Of a stretch of DNA of 24,183 nt, positions 7,842 to 16,072 are shown piece after piece. Origin of the DNA: a virus; the IMG/VR virus record IMGVR_UViG_3300007276_000297, positions 1-24,183 of that record. The stretch is one strand, 5' to 3'. The position numbers and the translations under genes were made by a program. The notes under the pieces were generated by a model. It was given only the letters and a program-made list of their open reading frames with translations. It ran no database searches and was not told where the DNA came from. The stretch's first letter is position 1; the number at the start of each line of letters is the position of its first letter.

Positions 7842-9569
7842 ATGACAGAAACAAACATAGTTTTAAATCAGACGATGCTGCAGCAAGCTCTTATAGGGTT
7901 GTACCAAATACTCTCAGAGAGATCATCTCCAGAGGGAATGTATGTCAGGGCATATACCTCCCTAGTTCATTACTACGAAGTAAAGAGCGGGGATGTCTTT
8001 TCTGTAGAAGATTTGGTTAAAATCAAAGAGCCAGATGTAACTGAGGAGTATGTAAACTCCCTCATAACTCTCCTAACATTCTCCATTAACTGGGACGCAT
8101 TACAAGACGAAGACAAAGAACTTTATGTGAATCTACAAGGGACTGTAGAAGCTCTATGCAGTGTATTGGCAGCTCTTAAGGCAGGTACAGCTGCAAAGTC
8201 GGAAGAGGCTACAAAAAAGAAAAAACCAAAGACAAAGTCCCAGATCAAGAAGGATCACAATGAACTTCAAGATTTTCTTAATGGCGAGTGGATTACTAGC
8301 CTGCTGATTCAGCGGGAAGGAGAACGCAAAGGTTACAACCACGGAGTCCCCGAAACCTTTGGTGAGTATTTTCCTCTCAAGAATGAAGCACACTGTCTCC
8401 TTATGGATGGCGAGTCGTATGCGTATATGCCTCGTAGTACAGCCATCAATTATTGGTTTGCTGGTCAGATCCGTAGCTATGCTAGTTTCATCAATGGAAA
8501 AGATAAAGACAAGGCGCACGATCTACTAAACGCACAAGGACTCTCTGATCTTCTTTCAGGATTCCACCGTGGAACCTGTGAGTCAACCGAGCAAGACTGG
8601 GCCAGCGGCTTCTATGTACAGATCACCTTCAAAGGTAACAATTTACCCGGTGTTGCACTTAAAGTGTTCCCAGTGGTGTTTACAGAGGAGGAGATCACCG
8701 AACTTGCTACTCAAATACGAGAAATCAAGAAGGTACTGAAGGATGCTAAGAAAGATTCTAAGTCCCCCGAGGTGCTTAGTTATGCGGATGATGTCCAAGT
8801 CACTATCAAGACCCCTGTAGCCTCCTTTCAACCTCCGATCGACCATTCTAGGTATGATCTCTCTCTGATCAATACTGATCGCAAGGCAGATGATCTGGTG
8901 TCTCAAATCAAAGGAGTGATCCAGAAGGAAGAGAAACCACAGATGATCTCCCTCTTGTTGCATGGTATTCCCGGTACAGGTAAGTCCAAACTAGCGAACT
9001 ATATTGGTGAGCAACTAGGACAATCAGTAATTAAACGTACTTATGCAGAGTTGCAGAGCATGTATGTGGGTGAGGGTGAGAAGCAACTACATGACGCTTT
9101 CATGGAAGCACAAATAGAAAATTCGATTCTACTGATTGATGAAATCGACTCTATTGCAGGGAACCGCAGTGATGCCGATCGTAACTATCAAAGAACCTTT
9201 GTAAATCAACTACTTACTGAGCTCGATGACTTTAAAGGTATCTTTATTGCTACCTCTAACTCAATCGGTGGGTTGGACCCAGCTGTACTGCGGCGTCTCT
9301 TTCTTAAGCTTGAGTTTAAGTTCTTGACTGCTAAGCAGACTCAGAAGTGTTTCGAGCTGTACTTCCCTTCACTAAGCCGACATAAATTAGGTGAAATTGA
9401 GTACTTGACCCCCGGTGATTTCTATGCCGTGAGTGAGGCTATACGATACGAGATTAAGAAACCTTCATTAAAGAGGGTGAGAGAATTGCTGTCACAAGAA
9501 GTGTCACTGAAGAAGAAAACCTTAACTGAAGTAATTCGGGCTGAGAAAAAACCCGGTTACATTATTTAA
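7842..9569 (+). CDS. classical AAA+ ATPase with unknown N-terminal region
   Basis: The product has 575 residues. The C-terminal third is a complete AAA module: Walker A GIPGTGKS (375-382), pore-loop-like YVGEGE (408-413), Walker B LLIDEID (D433, E434), sensor-1 ATSN (N473) and a second region of homology with LDPAVLRR (R484/R485, likely arginine fingers). This is the FtsH/Vps4/Cdc48-like clade that threads proteins through a hexameric pore. Residues 1-365 match no domain I know and carry a Lys-rich linker (about 124-137), so this part may choose the substrate. No membrane span or HExxH protease domain is present, so it is not a complete FtsH. It begins one base after the helicase stop. Confidence 0.85.
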   Translation: MTETNIVLNQTMLQQALIGLYQILSERSSPEGMYVRAYTSLVHYYEVKSGDVFSVEDLVKIKEPDVTEEYVNSLITLLTFSINWDALQDEDKELYVNLQGTVEALCSVLAALKAGTAAKSEEATKKKKPKTKSQIKKDHNELQDFLNGEWITSLLIQREGERKGYNHGVPETFGEYFPLKNEAHCLLMDGESYAYMPRSTAINYWFAGQIRSYASFINGKDKDKAHDLLNAQGLSDLLSGFHRGTCESTEQDWASGFYVQITFKGNNLPGVALKVFPVVFTEEEITELATQIREIKKVLKDAKKDSKSPEVLSYADDVQVTIKTPVASFQPPIDHSRYDLSLINTDRKADDLVSQIKGVIQKEEKPQMISLLLHGIPGTGKSKLANYIGEQLGQSVIKRTYAELQSMYVGEGEKQLHDAFMEAQIENSILLIDEIDSIAGNRSDADRNYQRTFVNQLLTELDDFKGIFIATSNSIGGLDPAVLRRLFLKLEFKFLTAKQTQKCFELYFPSLSRHKLGEIEYLTPGDFYAVSEAIRYEIKKPSLKRVRELLSQEVSLKKKTLTEVIRAEKKPGYII

Positions 9570-9598
9570 ACAGTATTATCAAAAAGGAAAACTGAGCT

Positions 9599-9808
9599 AT
9601 GGATACGCTTTTCATAGGATTGACTCTTATGGCGGTGTTCACAAGCAGTGCCTTTGCAATAATTTGTTGTAAGGAAAGTACTGAGTTAAGGGCGGTTAAT
9701 GCTCAACTACAAAGTGAACTGCTAGAAGATAAAATTAAGATTCAGACGGTACTAAAGGAGATTGCCTACTTACGGCGAGAGATTCCTAAACTTAAAGAGG
9801 GTAGTTAG
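9599..9808 (+). CDS. small membrane-anchored coiled-coil protein
   Basis: The product has 69 residues. A hydrophobic segment at about 4-24 is followed by a charged helical stretch with heptad-like spacing (about 26-62, ending RREIPKLKEG). It is predicted to be a single-span protein with a helical domain on one side. AAGGA lies about ten bases before the ATG. The shape recalls an inner-membrane spanin, but it is short and lies among nucleotide genes rather than next to the endolysin, so I do not call it a spanin. Function unknown. Confidence 0.6.
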   Translation: MDTLFIGLTLMAVFTSSAFAIICCKESTELRAVNAQLQSELLEDKIKIQTVLKEIAYLRREIPKLKEGS

Positions 9809-9843
9809 GATCACGAGAGAAATTTTTACCGAGAGAAAACTAA

Positions 9844-10290
9844 ATGACATACATCTTAGTAGATGATCCTAATAGGCACGAGACCTTCATGCGTGACTTA
9901 GCTATTCGAATAGCAAAAGAAAGCAAGGATCATAAAACGAAGGTAGGGTGTATAGTATCTAAGGGTACTAACATCCTGTCATATGGTTACAATGGTACCC
10001 CCTCTGGTTGTGATAACACAATGAGAGATGGTAATGGAAAGACGAACCATAATGTTATACATGCTGAACAAAATGCTATTGCTAAGCTAGCAAAATCTAC
10101 GCTGTCAGGAGAAGACGCGCACATGTATACCACATTGTTGCCTTGTACCACCTGCGCTACCTCGATCATACAAGCCGGTATCGTCCGTGTGTACTTCGAG
10201 GAATTTTACAAGGATCGTTCTGCCCTATCTGTTTTTAAAGAGGCGGGGGTAGCGGTCATCCATTTAAGAAGAAAAGAGAGAGGAGACTGA
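9844..10290 (+). CDS. deoxycytidylate (dCMP) deaminase
   Basis: The product has 148 residues. The zinc site is HAEQNA (H73, with catalytic Glu E75) and PCTTC (P100, C101, C104), the standard signature of the cytidine/dCMP deaminase fold. A further YGYNGTPSG loop (47-55) is typical of the dCMP deaminase branch. The enzyme converts dCMP to dUMP, the precursor for dTTP. It sits three bases upstream of the reductase gene, as expected for a dNTP-supply operon. Length fits phage dCMP deaminases (about 140-190 residues). No thymidylate synthase is in the window. Confidence 0.93.
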   Translation: MTYILVDDPNRHETFMRDLAIRIAKESKDHKTKVGCIVSKGTNILSYGYNGTPSGCDNTMRDGNGKTNHNVIHAEQNAIAKLAKSTLSGEDAHMYTTLLPCTTCATSIIQAGIVRVYFEEFYKDRSALSVFKEAGVAVIHLRRKERGD

Positions 10291-10293
10291 TTT

Positions 10294-12282
10294 TTGAAAT
10301 GTTATGGAATAGTTATCAATCATAAGAGGGATGATAGACTTACAGAACAGGCACTAAAACTACTGAAAAGTTATTATCTGGAAAAAGAGGAGACTTCCCC
10401 GCAAGAAGCGTTTGCAAGAGCAGCTGTTGCTTATAGTGGTGGAGACATGGGACTAGCTCAACGGATCTACAATTATGTATCCGAAGGCTGGTTTATGTTT
10501 TCGTCACCAATCCTGAGCAACGCACCTAAGCCGGAAGAGAAACATGTAGGTCTCCCTATTAGTTGCTTTTTGTCTTATGTACCAGATACAGTAGGAGGAT
10601 TGGCTAAGCACCACGAAGAAACCGCTTGGTTATCTGTTAAAGGGGGAGGTGTAGGTGGGCATTGGGCTGACGTAAGAGGTATTACTGAAAAGTCACCGGG
10701 AGTTCTCCCGATGCTTAAAGTATCTGACGCTCAAATGACCGCTTTCAAACAAGGTAGAACTCGCAAGGGTTCTTACGCAGCCTACCTAGATATTGATCAC
10801 CCAGATATCATTGAGTTTATTAATTTTAAGGTACCAACAGGCGGTGACAGCAACCGGAAGTGTTTCAACTTGTTTAACGCTGTGAACCTTACTGATGCCT
10901 TTATGCGAGCGGTACTAGATAATGCAGACTGGGAACTAAAATGTCCCCACACAGGGACCGTAACTGATACGCTACGTGCGAGAAACATCTGGGAACGCTT
11001 ACTGGAGGTTCGTTTCAGAACAGGGTCACCCTACCTCAACTTTATTGACACAGCTAATAAGGCACTACCTGATTACCAGAAGGCTATGGGACTTAAGGTA
11101 CACGGTTCTAACTTGTGTAATGAGATACACTTAGCAACTAGTGAAGACCGTACAGCTGTATGTTGTTTGTCTTCTGTTAATCTAGAGCACTATCCTCTGT
11201 GGAAAGAGACAACCATGGTACAAGACCTCATTGAGTTTCTTGATAATGTGCTACAAGCTTTTGTGGACAATGCACCAGAGGAATTGAGCAAAGCCAAGTA
11301 TAGTGCCATGAGGGAACGCTCTCTAGGATTAGGCGCTATGGGTTTTCACAGCTTGTTGATGAGTAAGAATATCGCTTGGGAAAGCCGTGAAGCTGCTGAC
11401 CTTAATCGTGAGGTATTCGAATTTATTTCGGAAGGAGCTAAGGCATCTACGAGGAAGTTGGCGGTGTTGAAAGGAGTGGCTCCTGATGCGGCTGGTTATT
11501 CCAAAGTACGTAACGCTCACTTGCTGGCGATAGCTCCCAATGCAAACAGCAGTATCCTCTGTGGTACTAGTGCAAGTATTGAGCCTATTAAGGCAAATGT
11601 ATACACACACCGTACTAGGGCAGGCGCGGATGTCATTAAGATACCTCATCTAGTGAACTTACTAGAGTCATTAGGTAAGAATACTGAGGAAGAATGGGTA
11701 TCTATAATGCAGAACGAGGGAAGTGTTCAACATCTAGACTACCTTACGGATCACCAGAAAGGTGTGTTCAAGACCTCCTTCGAGATAGATCAACTATGGG
11801 TAGTTAAACATGCCGCCGATAGACAAGAGTTTATCTGTCAAGGACAGTCTGTTAACCTGTTCTTTCCTTCAGGATCAGACAGAAAGTATGTTAACAAAGT
11901 ACACCTACAAGCTTGGAAATCGGGACTTAAAGGTTTGTACTATCTTCGAACAACAGCGGGAAGAACTGCTGATAAGGTAGGACAATCCGTGGAACGTCAT
12001 GCGCTAAAAGATGATGAGGACTATACCGTTGTGTATGGTAAAGCAGACTGTCCTTGGTGTAAGAAGGCATGTGATTTGTTCTCTGAACGAGGTATGGTAT
12101 ATATGTACATAGACATCGGTGTTGCCGGTGTGACTGCGGCAGACGTTACTGGACGTGATGTAACTACAGTTCCTCAAATTTACGTTGGGGGCAAATACAT
12201 TGAGAATGGATATCAAGGCCTCGTAGAATTCCTAGGGGAAGATCTCGAAGATGATGAGGAGTGTGTGGCATGTCAGGGATAG
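10294..12282 (+). CDS. nrdA: class I ribonucleotide reductase large subunit with internal glutaredoxin domain
   Basis: The product has 662 residues and starts at TTG 10294, supported by AGGAG eight bases upstream; no better in-frame start is nearby. Reductase residues: C91 (ISCFLS), N273/C275/E277 (NLCNEI), C290 and the radical-transfer pair Y549-Y550. PNANSSILCGTSASIEP is typical of the barrel. The N-terminal ATP-cone is absent, so activity feedback may be lost. After the barrel comes a glutaredoxin domain (about 576-648: CPWC at C586/C589 and TVPQIYVGG). The last residues carry CVAC (C657/C660), the normal redox tail of NrdA. The glutaredoxin is therefore placed between the barrel and the tail. 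It makes dNDPs from NDPs together with NrdB. Confidence 0.93.
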   Translation: MKCYGIVINHKRDDRLTEQALKLLKSYYLEKEETSPQEAFARAAVAYSGGDMGLAQRIYNYVSEGWFMFSSPILSNAPKPEEKHVGLPISCFLSYVPDTVGGLAKHHEETAWLSVKGGGVGGHWADVRGITEKSPGVLPMLKVSDAQMTAFKQGRTRKGSYAAYLDIDHPDIIEFINFKVPTGGDSNRKCFNLFNAVNLTDAFMRAVLDNADWELKCPHTGTVTDTLRARNIWERLLEVRFRTGSPYLNFIDTANKALPDYQKAMGLKVHGSNLCNEIHLATSEDRTAVCCLSSVNLEHYPLWKETTMVQDLIEFLDNVLQAFVDNAPEELSKAKYSAMRERSLGLGAMGFHSLLMSKNIAWESREAADLNREVFEFISEGAKASTRKLAVLKGVAPDAAGYSKVRNAHLLAIAPNANSSILCGTSASIEPIKANVYTHRTRAGADVIKIPHLVNLLESLGKNTEEEWVSIMQNEGSVQHLDYLTDHQKGVFKTSFEIDQLWVVKHAADRQEFICQGQSVNLFFPSGSDRKYVNKVHLQAWKSGLKGLYYLRTTAGRTADKVGQSVERHALKDDEDYTVVYGKADCPWCKKACDLFSERGMVYMYIDIGVAGVTAADVTGRDVTTVPQIYVGGKYIENGYQGLVEFLGEDLEDDEECVACQG

Positions 12283-12300
12283 ACAAAGAGGAGAACTACC

Positions 12301-13245
12301 ATGTCAGTAGTTGAAGCAAGCCTTGTTTTTAAGCCGTTTAAGTACGGTTGGGCAGTAGAAAAAGCTGTAGAGCATGAGAAAATGCACTGGCATGAAGGAG
12401 AATGTAAGCTCCAAGAAGATTTAGCCCAGTGGAAAATGGACCTAAATGATAATGAGAAGAACCACATCACACAGATATTACGACTGTTTACTCAGTCAGA
12501 TGTTGTTGTGGCTGGTAACTACCTAGATCACTATTTGCCTTGTTTCAAGAATAACGAAATAAGAGCTATGTTATCTAGTTTCTCCAGCAGAGAATTTGTA
12601 CATCAGAGAGCCTATGCACTCCTGAATGACACTCTAGGACTACCCGAAGAGGAGTTCTCTGCTTTCTTAGATTATGAGGAAATGAGAGATAAGGTTGATT
12701 TCATGGTAGATATCAACACTAAGAGTCACTCAGGACTTGCTAGCGCCGTAGCTAGGAGTGCTATTAACGAGGGTATGAGTCTGTTCTCTGCTTTCGTTAT
12801 GCTCATAAATTACTCTCGTTTCGGTAAGATGCGAGGAATGTGCGAAATCGTACAATGGTCGCTACGAGATGAATCTCTCCACTGTGAAGGAATGACTAAG
12901 CTTTTTAGAACTTACTGTGAAGAACACCCTAGGATTGTCAATGACTCTTTTAAGAAAGAGATATACGATATGGTGAGAGAAGCAGTAGCTCTGGAAGACA
13001 AGGTCATTGACTTAGCGTATGAAATGGGACCTATAGAAGGTCTTAAGGCAGAAGAGGTCAAGACATATATCAGGTTTATCGCAGATAGACGTTTGATTGA
13101 GCTTGGACTTAAAGCAAACTATAAACAGAAAACAAACCCCTTGCCTTGGCTAGAACCACTAATGACTACCTCTCACGACAATTTCTTTGAGACAACCGTC
13201 ACAGAGTATAGTGCAGATGGACTAGCTGGTGAATGGGAATATTGA
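12301..13245 (+). CDS. nrdB: class I ribonucleotide reductase small subunit
   Basis: The product has 314 residues with a strong AAGAGGAG site. Metal ligands can be assigned by spacing from E. coli NrdB: D67, E98, H101, E157, E191 and H194. The radical tyrosine is Y105 in REFVHQRAY, so this looks like a tyrosyl-radical enzyme and not one of the Tyr-lacking types. RDESLH is the usual second metal motif. The C-terminal tail (GEWEY) should dock on NrdA. It lies 18 bases behind nrdA and is the last gene before an intrinsic terminator. Somewhat shorter than E. coli NrdB (376). Confidence 0.95.
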   Translation: MSVVEASLVFKPFKYGWAVEKAVEHEKMHWHEGECKLQEDLAQWKMDLNDNEKNHITQILRLFTQSDVVVAGNYLDHYLPCFKNNEIRAMLSSFSSREFVHQRAYALLNDTLGLPEEEFSAFLDYEEMRDKVDFMVDINTKSHSGLASAVARSAINEGMSLFSAFVMLINYSRFGKMRGMCEIVQWSLRDESLHCEGMTKLFRTYCEEHPRIVNDSFKKEIYDMVREAVALEDKVIDLAYEMGPIEGLKAEEVKTYIRFIADRRLIELGLKANYKQKTNPLPWLEPLMTTSHDNFFETTVTEYSADGLAGEWEY

Positions 13246-13260
13246 TAAGAGACTTAGAGG

Positions 13261-13287
13261 ACCCCTAACAATAGTTAGGGGTTTTTT
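13261..13287 (+). terminator. intrinsic terminator after nrdB
   Basis: A perfect stem CCCCTAAC (13262-13269) / GTTAGGGG (13274-13281) with an AATA loop is followed at once by six T. It sits 16 bases after the NrdB stop and should end the replication/nucleotide transcript. Confidence 0.93.
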
Positions 13288-13301
13288 AAGCAACCCCGCA
13301 C

Positions 13302-13327
13302 GACTCTTTTCCCAAAGGGTCTATAGA
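13302..13327 (+). promoter_or_regulatory. hairpin followed by TATAGA in the gap before the next operon
   Basis: GACTCTTT (13302-13309) can pair with AAAGGGTC (13314-13321, one G-T pair), directly followed by TATAGA. As this lies between a terminator and the first gene of the next block, a promoter or RNA-processing site is expected here. Similar hairpin plus TATAGA arrangements occur near 4743 and 17270. No convincing sigma-70 -35 box is seen at a good distance. Confidence 0.35.
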
Positions 13328-13336
13328 AGAACGTAA

Positions 13337-13588
13337 ATGAATACATATAATGAACTTATGCAAGACGTAATGTCAACAGTAACTCACGTAGCTAACTCAG
13401 AAGAGTGCAAGGCTCTTGTACGAGTAGCAACAGGAATTGTAGCAACTACATTATCCAAGAATGCTGTCAAAATGGCCACTACTCATCCAGTTGGATTGGC
13501 CGTGGTTGGTGCAGTAGCAGTAAGCGCTGTAATCTATAGGACAATTAAAAGTCGTCAAAACGAACCAGTGGGTCAACGAGCTGCCTAA
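13337..13588 (+). CDS. small protein with one likely membrane span
   Basis: The product has 83 residues. An N-terminal helical part (1-45) is followed by a hydrophobic stretch at about 50-67 (HPVGLAVVGAVAVSAVIY) and a basic end (RTIKSRQN). It is probably a single-span protein with the C-terminus inside. The ribosome site is weak (AGAAGAACG). It is the first gene after the nrdB terminator and lies 45 bases before the MoxR-like gene. No family recognised. Confidence 0.65.
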   Translation: MNTYNELMQDVMSTVTHVANSEECKALVRVATGIVATTLSKNAVKMATTHPVGLAVVGAVAVSAVIYRTIKSRQNEPVGQRAA

Positions 13589-13633
13589 GGCAACCCACAA
13601 CTAACTATACAAAAATATTGGAGACTACCATAC

Positions 13634-14668
13634 ATGAATATTTCTAATGCAGTAGAAGTCGTAGCCCAGATGCTTCAACATAACTTGAACCTTCCAAAGA
13701 ACTCTTCCGATGCCGCTTACCTTATCCCTATGTTGTGGTCTCTCCCCGGTGAGGGAAAAACTACAGCGGTGTGTGACTTGGCTGACTCACTTCAATGGGA
13801 CATCCGGACGGTGATTGTAGCCCAGTACGATGCAGGTGAGCTCGGTGGATTTCCGGTTATCGATCGGGAAAACGAACAGTACGTTCGGTACGCGCCGTTC
13901 TTCATGAAGGGCTTTGATAAGAAAAAGCCTACTATCTTGTTCTTGGATGAGATGCCTCAAGCTGGTACCGCTAACTTGAACGTATGCGCTCAGCTGATTA
14001 ACGAACGCCGTATTGGTGAGCATATCCTACCTGATAACGTATTCGTTGTAGCCGCAGGAAACCCAATGTCTGCTCGTGCTGGTACGACCCAGCTTCCTTC
14101 TCACTTGAAGGATCGGTTGACTCACTTGGATATCGAAACGGATCATGTGGCTTTTCGTGAGTATGCTCTGCAAAATAACTTTGCACCAGAGGTAACGTCA
14201 TTCATTAATGATCGTCCTGAGTACCTCCAGAAGTTTGATGCAAATCAGAACGCTTGCCCCTCACCTCGCTCTTGGGAACGGGTTAACTCAATCTTGGAAC
14301 TCAACTTGGACTTGGGTCTGAGCCGGGGCACTCTGATGGGTCAGATTGGTGAAGCAGCGGTAACTGATTTCTTCGGTTACATGCGGATGTACAATGAGCT
14401 CCCAGACGTTCTTAACGAGATCTTCCCTAACCCAGAGAGTGCGGTTATCCCCGATGCCCCTGATGTTCTTTATGCGCTGTGCTCAAATATGTCCCACAAG
14501 GTGACTGCGGAGACTGCGGAGGCGCTGGTTACTTACATTCGTCGTTTTACTAACAAAGAGTTTGCAGCTTTCTGTATCCGTGAGACAATTGCGCGTTCGC
14601 CTGAACTCAAGAAGTCTAAAGCTATTAGCTCTTGGGTTGTAACGGATGGTCGCGATTTGCTCTTGTAG
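13634..14668 (+). CDS. MoxR-like AAA+ ATPase
   Basis: The product has 344 residues. Walker A is SLPGEGKTT (36-44, K42), Walker B FLDEMPQA (D105, E106), sensor 1 AAGNP (N143) and LPSHLKDRL (154-162), with R161 as likely arginine finger. DAGELGGFPV (66-75), between the Walker motifs, is the segment typical of MoxR/CbbQ-type AAA+ proteins. MoxR ATPases act as chaperones or metal-insertion machines and usually pair with a VWA protein; one follows two genes downstream. GGAG lies ten bases before the start. The enzyme looks active, and the target is unknown. Confidence 0.85.
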   Translation: MNISNAVEVVAQMLQHNLNLPKNSSDAAYLIPMLWSLPGEGKTTAVCDLADSLQWDIRTVIVAQYDAGELGGFPVIDRENEQYVRYAPFFMKGFDKKKPTILFLDEMPQAGTANLNVCAQLINERRIGEHILPDNVFVVAAGNPMSARAGTTQLPSHLKDRLTHLDIETDHVAFREYALQNNFAPEVTSFINDRPEYLQKFDANQNACPSPRSWERVNSILELNLDLGLSRGTLMGQIGEAAVTDFFGYMRMYNELPDVLNEIFPNPESAVIPDAPDVLYALCSNMSHKVTAETAEALVTYIRRFTNKEFAAFCIRETIARSPELKKSKAISSWVVTDGRDLLL

Positions 14669-14676
14669 GGGGTTCG

Positions 14677-14874
14677 ATGCTTAACCCTAGATTAATAAAT
14701 GTAGAGATTCTGGATTTCTCTAGGGGGACTATACTCCCCCTTAATAGTCAGAAATTCTTCGTCGCAATGGAAAGGGGGCCCGGAATTTTCCGGGTCAACG
14801 ATGGTACATATGATTTCACATTCACTGAGAGTGAACTCTCGGATACTGGGTGGATTAGGAGAATAGATGGATAG
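14677..14874 (+). CDS. hypothetical protein, 65 residues, within the MoxR/VWA operon
   Basis: I start this at ATG 14677 behind TAGGGGG; an in-frame start at 14632 lies deep in the MoxR gene and has no site. The product looks beta-rich (VEILDF, KFFVAMERG, YDFTFTESEL) and ends eight bases inside the next gene. No motif is recognised. Its place between ATPase and VWA partner suggests a linked role, which is inference only. Confidence 0.65.
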   Translation: MLNPRLINVEILDFSRGTILPLNSQKFFVAMERGPGIFRVNDGTYDFTFTESELSDTGWIRRIDG

Positions 14875-16072
14875 CCAACTAAAAGTAAGCAGGGCTGTAA
14901 CTAACCTTGCATTTTCGGAACCGTTTTTCGGGTCATGTCTATTGCAGTTAGCCGTACAACCTAGTGAGTTGGTACCTACGATGGGTACTGATGGGTTTAA
15001 CGTTTTCTGGAATGACGACTTTGTGGCAGGTATTACAGAGGAGGAAACTAGGGGCGTTCTGGCTCATGAAGTGTTACACGTGATCTTTAAACACTGTGCC
15101 ATGATGGAGGGAAAAGATCCTAAGTTGTGTAATGTGGCTATGGACTGGGCTATTAACCTTATACTCAGAGAGGCGCATTTTAGACTACCCGAAGGGGCCT
15201 TGTTCGACCCTTCTAAGAAGACAGCAGGTTGGGCTTGGGAAGAGATCTACCGGTATTTAGACAACATCCAGAAAGACCAGCCGGATGTTTTTAAATACAC
15301 CCCGGGTAATGGCGGAGTACAACCTAGTGAAGATATGAAGCAGAAAATCAAAGAGCAGATTTCTAATTCTGAAGAACACGTGCAAAAAGGTGGTGGTCAG
15401 TCAGCTTCAGAAAGGGAAGAGTACGGAGCCAAGATTGATGATATGGTGATCAAAGCGTCTAACGCTGCTGGTTCATCTGGTAAGGGCTCTATACCGGGTG
15501 ATATCAAGCGACGTATCAAGGATATACGGGAGCCTAAGATTCATTGGGCTGAACTGCTTCACAAAGAAGTTAAAAGCAAATACCCTATGGACTTCACTTT
15601 CCGTAAGCCTAATCGTAAATTCTTAGGGGACGACCTCTATCTCCCTTCAATGGATGGAGAGGAGGTAGGACCAATCGTGATTGGTTTTGATAGCTCTGGG
15701 TCAGTTACGGAGGAAGAGACTAGGGCGTTTATCGGAGAAGCTAACTCTATCATCAATGATATCAAGCCTAGTTGCGTCTACTTGATGTCTGCGGATTATA
15801 GGGTTGCTAACGTAGAGAAGTACGGGCAAGACGCTTGGTTTGATTACAGCACCTTTGAAACTGTGGGAGGGGGAGGTACCTCGTTCCAACCTGTGTTCCA
15901 ATACGTGGAAGAACACCAAATCGAGCCAGACCAGCTGATTTACTTCTCTGACATGTGTGTCAGTAGGCATGACTACCCAAGTAAAGCCCCGCTATACCCT
16001 GTGATATTTGTGGGCACACGAAATACGAAAGGTAACAACCCTTTCGGTACTTATATTAAATTGGAGGTATAA
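14867..16072 (+). CDS. VWA-domain protein with metallopeptidase-like HExxH N-terminus (DUF2201-like)
   Basis: The product has 401 residues. The N-terminal part has LAHEVLH (HExxH at H67-H71) and AMDWAIN near D93, as in the putative metallopeptidase domain that precedes VWA-like domains in DUF2201 proteins. A charged, Gly/Ser-rich linker (about 150-215) follows. The C-terminal VWA domain has a full MIDAS: FDSSGSV (D275, S277, S279), GGGGTSF (T338) and FSDM (D362). VWA proteins of this type work with MoxR ATPases, which are encoded just upstream. AGGAG precedes the ATG. Whether the HExxH site cuts protein is not known. Confidence 0.85.
   Translation: MDSQLKVSRAVTNLAFSEPFFGSCLLQLAVQPSELVPTMGTDGFNVFWNDDFVAGITEEETRGVLAHEVLHVIFKHCAMMEGKDPKLCNVAMDWAINLILREAHFRLPEGALFDPSKKTAGWAWEEIYRYLDNIQKDQPDVFKYTPGNGGVQPSEDMKQKIKEQISNSEEHVQKGGGQSASEREEYGAKIDDMVIKASNAAGSSGKGSIPGDIKRRIKDIREPKIHWAELLHKEVKSKYPMDFTFRKPNRKFLGDDLYLPSMDGEEVGPIVIGFDSSGSVTEEETRAFIGEANSIINDIKPSCVYLMSADYRVANVEKYGQDAWFDYSTFETVGGGGTSFQPVFQYVEEHQIEPDQLIYFSDMCVSRHDYPSKAPLYPVIFVGTRNTKGNNPFGTYIKLEV

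Noticed and set aside
10294-10296. Possible frameshift or missing start at nrdA
   Set aside because: TTG with AGGAG at eight bases is a sound start, and the protein is continuous from there.
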